A DNA stretch of 64,000 nucleotides from Lachnospiraceae bacterium (GTDB lineage Bacteria; Bacillota; Clostridia; Lachnospirales; Lachnospiraceae), in assembly GCA_023663945.1 (NCBI GenBank), contig JAMPGL010000002.1, positions 84,447 to 148,446 on the forward strand, in the 5' to 3' direction. The position numbers and the translations under genes were made by a program. Below, piece after piece: positions 24,057-33,864 of this stretch. Every line of letters starts with the position of its first letter. Within the stretch, counting starts at the first letter, position 1. Under the pieces are notes generated by a model. It did not search any database, was not told the origin of the DNA, and worked only from the letters and a program-made list of their open reading frames with translations.

Positions 24057-24724
24057 TGAGACCTCCCTGTGCCCGGCTGACCGATTATTTCCGTAAAATC
24101 TTTTATGTAGTAATCCGCCAGTTTCCGCTTTTCCTGTTCCTGATAACGGGAATACACATCCTCCACGGCACAAACCTTCATTCCGGCGGCTTTCCCAGCC
24201 ATAATTCCGGCAACAATATCCTCAAACACCAGACAGTGTTCCGGCAAAGCCTTACATTGTCTTGCCGCTTCCAGATAGACATCCGGCGCCGGCTTTCCTC
24301 TTTCCACATCGCATCCCGTTACTATAGATTCAAAGAGATCCAAAATCCCGTGAGCATTTAACACTGCTTCGATTAATTCTCTGGAATTGCTGGAAGCAAT
24401 CCCTAAGCGGATTCCTCTCTTACGGCAGATTTGAAGAAATCCCTCCGCGCCTGCCTTTAAAGGAACCTGATGGGTATATTTCTCCCATGCCATCCGATTC
24501 CAGTCCTCTTTTATTTTTGCTACGGATTCGGGAATCTGAAACCGTTCCTTAAAGCAGACCGCGGTCTCCGAAAAGCTCATCCCCTCAATATCCGCCTGCA
24601 GTCCCTCAGGCAGAGGGATTCCATATCTTCCCAGATATTCAATGTCAATGTCTCTCCAAAGCCACATGGAATCCACCAAAGACCCGTCTAAATCAAACAA
24701 CACCGCGTCTATTTCTTTGAGCAT
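24053..24724 (-). CDS. HAD family hydrolase (beta-phosphoglucomutase-like phosphatase)
   Basis: This 223-residue HAD-superfamily phosphatase has the nucleophile motif DLDGSLVDSM, motif II in LGIASSNSRE, a Lys in RGKPAPDVYLEA and the acidic motif VFEDIVAGIMAGKAAG. A helical cap lies between residues ~16 and 80. Such enzymes dephosphorylate sugar phosphates or similar metabolites; the substrate is unknown. The second position after the nucleophile is Asp as in phosphatases/mutases. It overlaps the pseudouridine synthase gene upstream by 16 bp and the YgiQ gene by 4 bp. Confidence 0.92.
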   Translation of the reverse strand: MLKEIDAVLFDLDGSLVDSMWLWRDIDIEYLGRYGIPLPEGLQADIEGMSFSETAVCFKERFQIPESVAKIKEDWNRMAWEKYTHQVPLKAGAEGFLQICRKRGIRLGIASSNSRELIEAVLNAHGILDLFESIVTGCDVERGKPAPDVYLEAARQCKALPEHCLVFEDIVAGIMAGKAAGMKVCAVEDVYSRYQEQEKRKLADYYIKDFTEIIGQPGTGRSH

Positions 24725-25458
24725 AACTTACGAACCTCTTCCTGTGTTAATTCCCGGATTTGTCCCTCCGGAAGCGTTTCATCCAGCGTAAGGGAACCCA
24801 TGGAAACCCTTTTTAGATAGGTTACCTCCCGTCCCACCGCCTGAAACATTCTTTTGACCTGATGGAATTTTCCCTCCGTGATGGTGAGGTAATATTCCGC
24901 CTCCTTCAGCTCTTTGCCGCCGTATTCCAGTTTTACCGGCTTGACAGGGCTTTTTTCACCGATGTCCACTCCCTCCAAGAGCTGTGCAATTGCCGGAGGG
25001 TCAAGGCTTAAGTCGGTCTTTACCAAATAAGTTTTGGGCACATGGCTTCCGGGGGCTAAGAGCCGGTGCGCCGTCTCTCCGTCATTAGTAAAAAGCAGAA
25101 GCCCTGACGTATCCTTATCCAGTCTCCCTGCCGGAAAAATATCTTTAACAGGAATCCCGGTAAGCTCTCCGCTGTTTCCTTCTCTTATCCGGTCACAAAA
25201 AAGATCCCACACCGTTTTTTCCCGGGCATCTTTGACAGCAGTGATGAATCCGGCTGGTTTATTCATCATATAATAGAAAAACGGGCGGTAACAATATTCC
25301 TTTCCCTGACAGACAATCCGATCCGAATGCTCATTAACCTTAGTGTCCGCCTTCGTCACAACAACACCGTTTACCGTCACCAGCCCTTTTTTTAAAAGCT
25401 CCTTGACGCGGCTCCTGCTTCCAATATTCATTTCGCATAATAATCGATCAAGTCTCAT
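24709..25458 (-). CDS. RsuA/RluB family pseudouridine synthase
   Basis: This 249-residue protein modifies rRNA uridines. It has an N-terminal S4 domain (MRLDRLLCEMNIGSRSRVKELLKKG) and the catalytic Asp in AGRLDKDTSGLLLFTND. The C-terminal EGKFHQVKRMFQAVGREVTYLKR is the family signature. The start MRLDRLL at 25458 is the family start; two further in-frame ATGs up to 25470 cannot be excluded since no strong ribosome binding site is seen. Whether it is RsuA-, RluB- or RluE/F-like is not resolved. Confidence 0.93.
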   Translation of the reverse strand: MRLDRLLCEMNIGSRSRVKELLKKGLVTVNGVVVTKADTKVNEHSDRIVCQGKEYCYRPFFYYMMNKPAGFITAVKDAREKTVWDLFCDRIREGNSGELTGIPVKDIFPAGRLDKDTSGLLLFTNDGETAHRLLAPGSHVPKTYLVKTDLSLDPPAIAQLLEGVDIGEKSPVKPVKLEYGGKELKEAEYYLTITEGKFHQVKRMFQAVGREVTYLKRVSMGSLTLDETLPEGQIRELTQEEVRKLCSKK

Positions 25459-25496
25459 AAGCATTATCATAACATAAATTAACCCGGGAGCCTATC

Positions 25497-26438
25497 ATGA
25501 AACACAAATTTTCTCTGTATGCAGTCCTTTTTGTATGCCTGACCGCCGTGATTTTGCTTAATCCGGAAAAATGTCTGGCATTTTCCTTAAACGGACTGAA
25601 TTTGTGGTTTCAAAAAATGATTCCGGCGTTGTTTCCGTTTATGGTTCTATCCGGAATCATGATCCGGATGGACTTAATTTCTCCCTGCGTGAAGGTTTTG
25701 ATGCCTGTCTTTGGGCGCCTCTTTCATACAAGCCCTGCATGTGTCTATGGAATATTGGTGGGATTCTTATGCGGATTTCCCATGGGCGCACACACGGCGG
25801 CGCAGCTTTACGAGAACGGGCAGATTTCCAAGGACGAAGCTTCCTTTTTGCTGGCGTTCTGCAACAATATTGGTCCTGTTTACTTTTTAAGCTTTGTGAT
25901 CCCTGCGCTGGGAATCGCCTCCCCCGGTCTGTACCTGTTTGGGATGTACGGGCTCCCGTTCCTTTACGGACTGGTTCTCCGCTATACTGCCTACTCAGAC
26001 CGGATAAATCCTTCCGTGAAATCCTATCAGCCGGATGCGCGTAGAACTTCCTTTGCCTGTGCGTTAGACCTTTCTATTGAAAACGCACTGCTTAATATGG
26101 CGCGCTTAGGCGGTTATATGGTGGTCTTTAATCTGCTTTTCATCCTGCCGTCTCTTTGCAGTGAGCTTTTGTCCGGACTGCCTCAGATAGAGCTCCTTAC
26201 GGGAAGCATCTGCTGTCTTTTGGAAATCACCGGCGGAATCAGCGTCCTTGGAAAAGGAGCGTCCTGCTTTGTGCTGTGCATCCTGCCCTTCGGCGGTCTC
26301 TCCTGCACCATGCAGACCTACAGCATGATCCGCAGCACCGACTTATCCCTCACCGAATATCTCATGCACAAAGCAATCCTCACGGCAGTCACCGTCGTTT
26401 TTTACCTCGCAGCAGTAAATCAATTTTTCCTGCCATAA
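25497..26438 (+). CDS. YlbJ-like nucleoside recognition (Gate) domain membrane protein
   Basis: This 313-residue polytopic membrane protein resembles the sporulation integral membrane protein YlbJ and other Gate-domain proteins. It has about eight hydrophobic helices, the MIPALFPFMVLSGIMIR and GFLCGFPMGAHTAAQLYENG segments and ISKDEASFLLAFCNNIGPVYFLS. In spore formers YlbJ is sporulation-linked, but transport specificity is unknown. It is one of few plus-strand genes in this part, and its last 50 bp overlap the 3' end of the convergent amidase gene. Confidence 0.85.
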   Translation: MKHKFSLYAVLFVCLTAVILLNPEKCLAFSLNGLNLWFQKMIPALFPFMVLSGIMIRMDLISPCVKVLMPVFGRLFHTSPACVYGILVGFLCGFPMGAHTAAQLYENGQISKDEASFLLAFCNNIGPVYFLSFVIPALGIASPGLYLFGMYGLPFLYGLVLRYTAYSDRINPSVKSYQPDARRTSFACALDLSIENALLNMARLGGYMVVFNLLFILPSLCSELLSGLPQIELLTGSICCLLEITGGISVLGKGASCFVLCILPFGGLSCTMQTYSMIRSTDLSLTEYLMHKAILTAVTVVFYLAAVNQFFLP

Positions 26439-27771
26439 AGAAGGCGACAAAAATCATTGCCAGCAGGATAAGCGCCAGCACCGCCCATACATACAGCATG
26501 GATTGCGGATCCTCCTCCTGATAAGGTTCTTCTATGGTGATTTCCCTTACCTGCTCATCCGCCCTGTTCTCATCGGTCAGGACTGAATCTCCCTCCTTAT
26601 TTTGCTGTATTCTCTGCTGTTCTTCCCTGCGGAGGGCTTCCTCCTCGGCGGCAAGCTCTGCCTCCCGTTTCAGTCTCTCCGGATCCGGAATTGCGTCTAT
26701 CGCGACAATATTGCTTTCTGTCCAAAGGTCAAATCCATTAAATACGTTCATCCGCAGTTCTATGGGACGGTCATAAGGAACCTTTACGGTAAAGGTATTG
26801 CTCCCAAGGGAAGCATTCCACTCCGGGCGCGGCCATTCATTTAACTCCGAATAGCTGTTTCCCCCATCCAGGCTGTATTCATAGTACAAAATATAACTAT
26901 CCGAATCCTCCGCATTTGCCGATACCGTGATCTCTCCGGTTTCCTCGTTGATTTCTGTCACTTCAATATAAGACACTTCCGGCTCCGTACTGTCCGGGCG
27001 GACAATATCCGCCGGAACAGGCGTCTCCGGAACCGGATAATCCTGATAATCCACTCCCAGAATCTCCGACCTTAAATGAAAGTACTTTGCAACGGCTGTG
27101 GCATCCATAACCCCGAATGCCTTTAATTGTTCCTCCCCCTGCTGATAAAACGGCTGGTCTTTGGCATGGTCTAAATGGCAGTGTTCAATCAGTACCGATG
27201 GGATATTCTCCTGCGTGCAGTATCTTAAGATTCCATAATAGTTTTCATTCCGGTCGTTAATTCTGGTTTTGATTCCTCTGGAATAAAGACCAATGTCCAA
27301 AAACTCCTGCATCTGAATCTGCGCAAAGGAGTATCCTTTGGAGTAATATTCACCGGTGGCTGGAACCCACACCTCCGCGCCGAATAAATTGTGGTTGACA
27401 GACATATTAAAATGCAGGCAGAACAAAAAATCCGCATCCTTTTCGGAGGCAAACAGCGCCCGGTCTTTGATGCTCATATCCACATCTGTATCATGCGTCA
27501 GATAGACCTCCACGCCTTCATATTTTTCCAGTTCTTCCTTCATGGCGTTTGCCACAATGGGCGTAAGTTCCTTCTCCGTGTACTGCTCATGCTCTCCGCC
27601 CCGGTTTTCTCCGCCGTGTCCCGGATCAATCACAATCACAAGCGGTTCATCCGCCCTTGCAGAAATTCCCTCACAGAAAAAGAGAAGACAAAATAACCCC
27701 AATGTGAGGACAAACGTCTTGTTTATTCTGCCTATATGATTATAATATCTAAAATGAACCAGCCGCCTCAT
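26389..27771 (-). CDS. N-acetylmuramoyl-L-alanine amidase (Amidase_3) with C-terminal membrane anchor
   Basis: This 460-residue protein cleaves the amide bond between muramic acid and the stem peptide. After a signal sequence (about 15-40) the zinc amidase domain spans ~45-230. Its ligands are His in VIDPGHGGENRG, Glu in EQYTEKE and His in FCLHFNMS, and the catalytic Glu is in SVLIEHCH. A beta-rich Ig-like region (~270-365), a Glu-rich coiled segment and a C-terminal transmembrane helix (~430-450) with basic tail follow. The double membrane anchoring is unusual for this family. The stop codon lies inside the convergent YlbJ-like gene. Confidence 0.92.
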   Translation of the reverse strand: MRRLVHFRYYNHIGRINKTFVLTLGLFCLLFFCEGISARADEPLVIVIDPGHGGENRGGEHEQYTEKELTPIVANAMKEELEKYEGVEVYLTHDTDVDMSIKDRALFASEKDADFLFCLHFNMSVNHNLFGAEVWVPATGEYYSKGYSFAQIQMQEFLDIGLYSRGIKTRINDRNENYYGILRYCTQENIPSVLIEHCHLDHAKDQPFYQQGEEQLKAFGVMDATAVAKYFHLRSEILGVDYQDYPVPETPVPADIVRPDSTEPEVSYIEVTEINEETGEITVSANAEDSDSYILYYEYSLDGGNSYSELNEWPRPEWNASLGSNTFTVKVPYDRPIELRMNVFNGFDLWTESNIVAIDAIPDPERLKREAELAAEEEALRREEQQRIQQNKEGDSVLTDENRADEQVREITIEEPYQEEDPQSMLYVWAVLALILLAMIFVAFFMAGKIDLLLRGKKRR

Positions 27772-27847
27772 GCTTTTTGTAAAAACCTCTTCTTTCTGCT
27801 TACCTATACTAAGAGATAAGTCCGCTCTTCCACCTTAAAACGCCAAA

Positions 27848-27874
27848 ACCGGCTTCCCCAAAAGGTAAGCCGGT
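27848..27874 (-). terminator. Hairpin terminator after the 27918-28541 gene
   Basis: ACCGGCTT ... AAGCCGGT forms a perfect 8-bp stem followed by TTTT on the minus strand. A second small hairpin (TGCCT/AGGCA, about 27893-27912) precedes it. No gene lies in 27772-27917. Confidence 0.65.
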
Positions 27875-27917
27875 GAGAAGTTCCGTTCATCTGCCTGCCA
27901 AGCGACAGGCATTGTCT

Positions 27918-28541
27918 TTAAATCAAATCAAGGTTCAAGCTTTCGCTATTTCCTTGAGAAGCGTTATCTTCAGGCAGATCCTGCGGCAGATATTCATCCG
28001 CCTCCGGCGGGTTTAGTTCCACCCGGTTGGCATTAACAATATCATTATAATGATTTAATGCGGTAATAAAGCTCTCGTAATGATCCTGAGTCATCTTCAT
28101 CGTCTGCGTCATTAAACTTTCAATATTTGCCAAAATATCATCGGTATACTGGGTCGCCGCCGCACGCATGTTGTTTGCCTCCATAACGGCATTATCCAAA
28201 ATCTCCTGTGCCTGCTGGCTTGCCTGCTTCACCACAATCGTTGCCTGGGCATACGCCTGCTGATAAATCTCGTGTTCGCTGATCAGTTCGTTGGTGTGAA
28301 CCATTGCATCATTAACAAGCGCTTCCGCCTTGGCGCGGGCGTCATTTAGGATTGCCTCCTTATTGCTGATGATCTTTTGATACCGCTTAATCTCATCCGG
28401 CGTTTTCATTCGGAGCTCACGAAGGAGCTCGTCAATTTCTTCTTTATTTACGATAATCTTTGTATTGGAAAGCGGCTGATATTTACAGCCGTCAATATAT
28501 GTTTCAATCTCATCGATTAATTGTTCAATTCTGCTGCTCAT
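27918..28541 (-). CDS. Coiled-coil protein (DivIVA/V-ATPase subunit H-like)
   Basis: This 207-residue, mostly helical protein has long heptad-rich stretches between about 30 and 165 (for example KAEALVNDAMVHTNELISEHEI, then QAQEILDNAVMEANNMRAAA) and an acidic disordered tail. Similar proteins in Clostridia are found next to coaD and are often labelled ATPase or DivIVA-like from coiled-coil similarity. No catalytic motif is present, so an ATPase label is not justified. A structural role is plausible but not shown. It follows coaD by 14 bp. Confidence 0.75.
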   Translation of the reverse strand: MSSRIEQLIDEIETYIDGCKYQPLSNTKIIVNKEEIDELLRELRMKTPDEIKRYQKIISNKEAILNDARAKAEALVNDAMVHTNELISEHEIYQQAYAQATIVVKQASQQAQEILDNAVMEANNMRAAATQYTDDILANIESLMTQTMKMTQDHYESFITALNHYNDIVNANRVELNPPEADEYLPQDLPEDNASQGNSESLNLDLI

Positions 28542-28555
28542 TTCCTTTCCCCCGT

Positions 28556-29047
28556 TTATTTGACCTCAAACCCATACTTCTGATACACGCGCTGTGCAAC
28601 AAATTCCGGCACACACATGGAAATATCGCCGTGAAAGCTTGCAATCTCCTTCACGCTGGATGAACTGAGATATGCATATTCCAGACTGGTCGTAAGAAAA
28701 ATGGTATCAAGTGCGCCGCCGGATAACTTAGCGTTGGTCTGGGCGTTTTGAAGCTCATACTCAAAATCCGTAATTGCGCGGAGTCCCCTGATCACCACAT
28801 GGATATCTCTGGAATTGGCATAGTCCACCAAAAGTCCGCTGAAAGATTCCACCTCTACATTCGGGATATCTTTAACTGCTTCCTGTAATATCTTAACACG
28901 TTCTTCAACAGAAAACAATGGAGTCTTTAGTTTATTATTTAATACACTGACAGTCAGCTTGTCAAAAATCTTTGCCGCCCGCTTGATCACATCCAAATGT
29001 CCGTAGGTAACCGGGTCAAAACTGCCCGGATAAATTGCTGCTTTCAT
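28556..29047 (-). CDS. coaD: Pantetheine-phosphate adenylyltransferase
   Basis: This 163-residue enzyme adenylates 4'-phosphopantetheine to dephospho-CoA. The nucleotidyltransferase motif TYGH is in [18 protein letters not shown], and the second motif is the SSSSVKEIA segment, corresponding to ISSTxVR-type sequences. The start is ATG 29047, which has GGAG 6 bp upstream and the family N-terminus [12 protein letters not shown]; the frame runs open further upstream, overlapping rsmD, without support. It overlaps nothing else and follows rsmD by 19 bp. Confidence 0.97.
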   Translation of the reverse strand: MKAAIYPGSFDPVTYGHLDVIKRAAKIFDKLTVSVLNNKLKTPLFSVEERVKILQEAVKDIPNVEVESFSGLLVDYANSRDIHVVIRGLRAITDFEYELQNAQTNAKLSGGALDTIFLTTSLEYAYLSSSSVKEIASFHGDISMCVPEFVAQRVYQKYGFEVK

Positions 29048-29066
29048 ACTGTTCTCCTGCCTTTTC

Positions 29067-29633
29067 TTAATTTTGTCTGTCTTTAGCAATTTTCTTAAAG
29101 AACACATGTTTATTGGTCTTGTATTTCTTTTCGCGTACGATAGAAAACCCAGCCTCCGGCGCAAACGAAAAATCCGCATCAGCCAAAGCTTCCATGATCA
29201 GCAGAGTATTTTCCGTTACATAAGGCCGGCTGTTTAAAGCTTTCAGTAAGTCCCGTTCCACTCCGGCTGTATAGGGCGGATCCATAAAAATTAAATCCGC
29301 CTCCTTTTCGTGGATAGAGCCAAGCGCCGTAAATACGTCCTGCTTAAGCAGTGTTGCACGGTCCGTAAATTTGGTAACGGTAAGATTCTCTGCTATACAT
29401 GCCGATGGTTCTCTGCCGGAATCCACAAAATAAGCGTGTTTTGCGCCCCGGCTTAACGCCTCAATGCCGATTCCGCCGCTTCCGGCAAACAAATCTAGGA
29501 AAATGCTTCCCGGAATTTCTCCCTGAATGATATTAAACAGAGTTTCCTTAATCCGGTCGGTGGTAGGCCTTGTATCCTGCCCCTTTGGAGTTTTTAATTG
29601 TATGCTTCTTGCGCTCCCCGCTATAACACGCAT
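29067..29633 (-). CDS. rsmD: 16S rRNA (guanine(966)-N(2))-methyltransferase
   Basis: This 188-residue SAM-dependent methyltransferase targets G966 of 16S rRNA. It has [33 protein letters not shown], the SAM-binding [19 protein letters not shown] and the catalytic FMDPPY motif. rsmD followed by coaD is a common arrangement in Firmicutes. It lies 15 bp downstream of the topoisomerase A subunit gene. Confidence 0.96.
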   Translation of the reverse strand: MRVIAGSARSIQLKTPKGQDTRPTTDRIKETLFNIIQGEIPGSIFLDLFAGSGGIGIEALSRGAKHAYFVDSGREPSACIAENLTVTKFTDRATLLKQDVFTALGSIHEKEADLIFMDPPYTAGVERDLLKALNSRPYVTENTLLIMEALADADFSFAPEAGFSIVREKKYKTNKHVFFKKIAKDRQN

Positions 29634-29648
29634 ATGTTTCCTTTCCGG

Positions 29649-31886
29649 TTATACCCTGATTTTGGTTCCCTTTCCATCCCGCTTGGCAAGCTTCAGCTTA
29701 TGAAGATCCACCGGCTTGTCGCGGTAGGTAATCACCTGTTCTATGCCGGTTCTGGTGTAATAGACGCTCTCCACATGATCCTTTCCCGCAAAACGCATTC
29801 CTCTGACTCCGATAGCGTTTTTCTTCTTTTCCGGGATTTCATCGATATTAAATTTCAAAAAGTATCCGTCTGAGCTCTGTAAAATAATCTGCTTCTGATC
29901 GCTTAGCACTTCAACGGACACCACCTCGTCCTCTTCCGAAAGCTTGGTTGCGGCAACGGTCCTCTTTGCCACGTCAAACTCTCCGCCGTCCACCACCTTC
30001 ATCATCGCCTGTCTGGTGACAAAGATCATCCGGTACAGATTAAGGCTCATCTGGCTTGCTGCCGCAACAACGATTTCCTTTTCACCGTTGAAATTGCTGA
30101 TATTGTCGATAGGCACGCCCTTATCCCGGAACTTGCCAAAGGGAATATCCATCACCTTTACGGTGTGAAGCTGTCCGGTGTTGGTAAACAGGCATACCTT
30201 TCCGGTATTTTTGCAGGTAAAGACGTATTTGTTTTCGGCATCCGCCGCTTCTTTGTTCCGCTCGTATGCAGCTAAGTCGATACATCTTGCATATCCAAAG
30301 CGGTCCATCAAAAAAACGACCTCCATCTCTTCCAATTTCTTTTCCACATAGACAGCCTCCGCCGCATTTTCAATAACGGTCTTGCGCGGGGCGGAAAATT
30401 CACTGCGAAGCTGCTCTAAGTCATTGATGATCACCTGCGCCATGGAATCCCTGCGCTCCAAAATATCCTCGTAACGGTAAATATTTGCCAGAGTCTCTTC
30501 ATGTTCATTGATCAGGGCTTCCAGCTCTAATCCAATTAATTTGTAAAGGCGCATCTCCAAAATGGCGTTTGCCTGTTTCTCGGTGAAGCAGAGCTGAGCC
30601 GCCATGATCTTGGACTCCTTGGAGCGGAACTTAATCCCGTCAATCTTTCCTTCTACCAGACATGCCTTTGCCATCGTCCTGTCCTTAGACCCCCGGAGGA
30701 TTTCAATGACCAGATCAATGACGTTGCACGCTTTAATGAGACCCTCCTGAATTTCCTTGCGCTCCCGCTCCTTTTCAAGCAAAGTCGTATATTTGCGTGT
30801 TGCCACTTCAAACTGAAAGTCTACATTGTGCTTAATGATCTGCTTAAGGCTCATGATTTCCGGTCTGCCGTCGGCAATCGCAAGCATATTTACCCCAAAA
30901 GTGTCCTCAAGCCGTGTCTTTTTGTACAGCATGTTGACAAAATTATCAACGTCCGCATCTCTTCTCAGTTCAATAACAATGCGGATTCCTTCCTTGGAGG
31001 ATTGATTGGAAATATCCACAATATCCTGAGTCTTTTTGGATTCCGAGAGTGCCGCCACATCCATAAGGAATTTGGAAATATTAGCGCCGATCATCGGATA
31101 AGGGATCTGGCTGATAACCACGTTGGTTTTCCCTGCTTTTCCCTTTTCGATGTCTACCTTTCCGCGGACTTTAATCTTGCCCATGCCGGTCTCGTAAATC
31201 TGTTCCAGCTCATCCTTGTTAATCACGATGCCGCCGGTGGGAAAATCCGGTCCCTTGACATACTTCATCAGCCCCTTAGTGGTAATGAACTCGTCCATCA
31301 TATATGCCTTTACCGCATCCACTACTTCTCCCAGATTGTGAGGCGGTATGCTGGTTGCCATACCCACCGCAATGCCCTCGGAGCCGTTTACAAGCAGATT
31401 GGGAAATTTGACCGGAAGCACCGTAGGTTCCTTTTCGGTCTCGTCAAAGTTTGGGATAAAGTCCACCACATCCTTATCCAAATCCGCTAAAAAAGCCTCC
31501 TGCGTGACCTTTTCCAGCCTTGCCTCCGTATAACGCATGGCGGCCGCGCCGTCGCCTTCAATATTTCCAAAGTTACCGTGACCGTCCACCAAGGGAAGCC
31601 CCTTTTTAAATTCCTGCGTCATCACCACAAGCGCATCATAAATGGAACTGTCGCCATGCGGGTGGTATTTACCCATGGTATCTCCCACAATACGCGCGCT
31701 CTTCCGATAAGGTTTATCAAACTTGATTCCCAGCTCGTGCATATCATACAGGACGCGTCTCTGCACCGGCTTTAATCCGTCTCTGGCATCCGGCAGCGCC
31801 CTGGCGATAATTACGCTCATGGCATAATCTATATATGACTTCTGCATGACCTCAGAATACTCGGTCTTGATAATCTTTTCTTCCAT
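29649..31886 (-). CDS. parC: Type II topoisomerase subunit A (ParC/GyrA family)
   Basis: This 745-residue protein has the DNA breakage-reunion domain with the active-site Tyr in [10 protein letters not shown] (about residue 122). It also has the quinolone-determining stretch [15 protein letters not shown] (with the usual Ser and Asp) and a C-terminal beta-pinwheel. The length (shorter than typical ~820-residue GyrA) and the lack of a clear QRRGGKG GyrA box (only IGVRGMRF at that point) favour a decatenating topoisomerase IV-like enzyme. This is inferred; annotators may call it GyrA. It pairs with the B subunit gene 30 bp upstream. Confidence 0.88.
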   Translation of the reverse strand: MEEKIIKTEYSEVMQKSYIDYAMSVIIARALPDARDGLKPVQRRVLYDMHELGIKFDKPYRKSARIVGDTMGKYHPHGDSSIYDALVVMTQEFKKGLPLVDGHGNFGNIEGDGAAAMRYTEARLEKVTQEAFLADLDKDVVDFIPNFDETEKEPTVLPVKFPNLLVNGSEGIAVGMATSIPPHNLGEVVDAVKAYMMDEFITTKGLMKYVKGPDFPTGGIVINKDELEQIYETGMGKIKVRGKVDIEKGKAGKTNVVISQIPYPMIGANISKFLMDVAALSESKKTQDIVDISNQSSKEGIRIVIELRRDADVDNFVNMLYKKTRLEDTFGVNMLAIADGRPEIMSLKQIIKHNVDFQFEVATRKYTTLLEKERERKEIQEGLIKACNVIDLVIEILRGSKDRTMAKACLVEGKIDGIKFRSKESKIMAAQLCFTEKQANAILEMRLYKLIGLELEALINEHEETLANIYRYEDILERRDSMAQVIINDLEQLRSEFSAPRKTVIENAAEAVYVEKKLEEMEVVFLMDRFGYARCIDLAAYERNKEAADAENKYVFTCKNTGKVCLFTNTGQLHTVKVMDIPFGKFRDKGVPIDNISNFNGEKEIVVAAASQMSLNLYRMIFVTRQAMMKVVDGGEFDVAKRTVAATKLSEEDEVVSVEVLSDQKQIILQSSDGYFLKFNIDEIPEKKKNAIGVRGMRFAGKDHVESVYYTRTGIEQVITYRDKPVDLHKLKLAKRDGKGTKIRV

Positions 31887-31916
31887 TTGTCATTCTATCC
31901 TTTCTGCCGGAAATTC

Positions 31917-33839
31917 CTATACATCCAATTCCGCATCCGTTGCATGTTCGTAGATAAATGCCTTGCGGGGCGGCACTTCCGTCCCCATCAGCATTTCCGT
32001 CACTTCGGAAGCCATACGGGCGTCCTCAATCTCCACCAGCTTTAAAATTCTGGTTTCCGGATTCAACGTAGTCTCCCATAACTGCTGGGCATCCATCTCG
32101 CCTAACCCCTTGTATCTCTGCAGGGTAAACGGACCTTTGTGCTTCTTCCGATACCGCTCTAACGCCTTGTCATCGTATAAATATTCTTCCGCTCCTTTGC
32201 TGGGCATTGCCTTGTAGAGCGGAGGCATGGCGATATAAACATGCCCTTCATAGATAAGCTCCGGCATAAACCGATAAAACAGCGTCAAAAGCAGGGTGGA
32301 AATATGAGCTCCATCCACGTCCGCATCCGCCATAATGATAATCTTGTCATACCGCAGCTTTGTAATATCAAAATCGTTGCCGTAGCCTTCTGAAAATCCG
32401 CATCCAAACGCGTTGATCATAGTCTTGATCTCCGCATTGGCAAGCACCTTATCAATACTTGCCTTCTCCACATTCAAAATCTTACCCCGAATCGGCAGGA
32501 TTGCCTGATACTCACGGTCTCGCGCCGTCTTGGCGCTTCCCCCTGCGGAATCTCCCTCCACGATAAAAATCTCACATTTGGAGGCATCTCTGGATCCACA
32601 ATTTGCAAGCTTTCCGTTGGAATCAAAAGAAAACTTTTGCTTGGTCAGCATATTTGTACGGGCTTTTTCTTCGGTTTTGCGGATTTTAGCGGCCTTTTCC
32701 GCACAGCTGATCACATTCTTCAAGGTGTCCAGATTCCGGTCAAAATAGCGGACTAACTCGTCGCCGGTGATTTTAGCCACCACCTTTGCCGCGTCCTGAT
32801 TATCCAGCTTCGTCTTGGTCTGACCCTCAAAACGGGGATCCGGATGCTTAATGGAAATCACTGCCGTCATGCCGTTGCGCACATCTGCACCGGTAAAGTT
32901 TGCATCCTTTTCCTTTAAAATATTAAGCTCTCTGGCATACGTATTGATAATATTTGTAAATGCGGTCTTAAAGCCGGTCAAATGGGTTCCGCCCTCCGCA
33001 TTGTAGATGTTATTGCAGAATCCCAAAACATTCTCATGAAATTCATTAATATATTGAAAAGCACCCTCAACGGAAATTCCTTCGCTCTCTCCCTTAAAAT
33101 AAATCACATCGCAGACGCTCTCCGTGGATTTGTTCAAATCCTTGATAAAGCCAATCAGTCCATCCGGCTCCTGATATTCAATATGCTCCGGCTCTTCCCT
33201 GCGTTTATCCTCAAAGACAATGGTAAGCTGAGGGTTCAAGTAAGCCGTCTCGTGCATACGGCTTTTGATCTCATCCTCTTTGAAACGAGTCTTATCAAAA
33301 ATCGTATCATCCGGCAAAAAATTAATGCACGTTCCGCTTCCCTTTGCCCTTCCAACAACCGGGAGCAGTCCATCTTTAAGCTCCACGACAGGTATCCCTC
33401 TCTCATAGCGGTCTTCATAGACGTTGCCGCCGTTCTTGACTCTGACGGTCAAATATGTAGAAAGCGCATTGACCACCGAAGATCCAACTCCGTGAAGACC
33501 GCCGCTGGTCTTATAGACGGAATCGTCAAACTTACCGCCCGCATGAAGGGTGGTAAAGACCAGGCGCTCCGCACTGATTCCCTTTTCGTGCATTCCCACG
33601 GGAATCCCGCGCCCGTTATCCTCCACCGTAGCGGATCCATCCGCTTCCAGCGTCACGCAGATTCTGTCACAATAACCTGCAAGATGCTCATCTACCGCAT
33701 TATCGACAATTTCGTAGATTAAGTGATTGAGACCCTTGGTGGAAACACTGCCGATATACATTCCGGGCCTTCTTCTTACCGCCTCGAGCCCCTCTAAAAC
33801 CGTGATGCTGGACGCATCATAAACTGCTGTTTTTGCCAT
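31917..33839 (-). CDS. parE: Type II topoisomerase subunit B (ParE/GyrB family)
   Basis: This 640-residue protein has the GHKL ATPase domain (EIVDNAVDEH, EDNGRGIPVG, GGLHGVGSSVVNALS). The TOPRIM domain has EGDSAGGSAK and the DADVDGAHI metal site, and the C-terminal RYKGLGEMDAQQLWETT follows. Start MAKTAVYDASS at 33839 has a good ribosome binding site; the longer open frame (to 33911) overlaps the DegV gene. Together with the A subunit it forms the complete A2B2 enzyme. ParE versus GyrB identity is inferred from the partner. Confidence 0.88.
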   Translation of the reverse strand: MAKTAVYDASSITVLEGLEAVRRRPGMYIGSVSTKGLNHLIYEIVDNAVDEHLAGYCDRICVTLEADGSATVEDNGRGIPVGMHEKGISAERLVFTTLHAGGKFDDSVYKTSGGLHGVGSSVVNALSTYLTVRVKNGGNVYEDRYERGIPVVELKDGLLPVVGRAKGSGTCINFLPDDTIFDKTRFKEDEIKSRMHETAYLNPQLTIVFEDKRREEPEHIEYQEPDGLIGFIKDLNKSTESVCDVIYFKGESEGISVEGAFQYINEFHENVLGFCNNIYNAEGGTHLTGFKTAFTNIINTYARELNILKEKDANFTGADVRNGMTAVISIKHPDPRFEGQTKTKLDNQDAAKVVAKITGDELVRYFDRNLDTLKNVISCAEKAAKIRKTEEKARTNMLTKQKFSFDSNGKLANCGSRDASKCEIFIVEGDSAGGSAKTARDREYQAILPIRGKILNVEKASIDKVLANAEIKTMINAFGCGFSEGYGNDFDITKLRYDKIIIMADADVDGAHISTLLLTLFYRFMPELIYEGHVYIAMPPLYKAMPSKGAEEYLYDDKALERYRKKHKGPFTLQRYKGLGEMDAQQLWETTLNPETRILKLVEIEDARMASEVTEMLMGTEVPPRKAFIYEHATDAELDV

Positions 33840-33864
33840 CCTCAAAACCTCTCTCTGCCACTGA

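Noticed and set aside
27918-28541. ATPase
   Set aside because: The label common for such proteins comes from coiled-coil similarity; no Walker or other nucleotide-binding motif is present.
30828-31490. 220-codon plus-strand open frame opposite the ParC gene
   Set aside because: It is a shadow frame of the topoisomerase A gene, without a ribosome binding site.
32982-33722. 246-codon plus-strand open frame opposite the ParE gene
   Set aside because: It is fully antisense to a clear topoisomerase gene and its translation matches no known protein.
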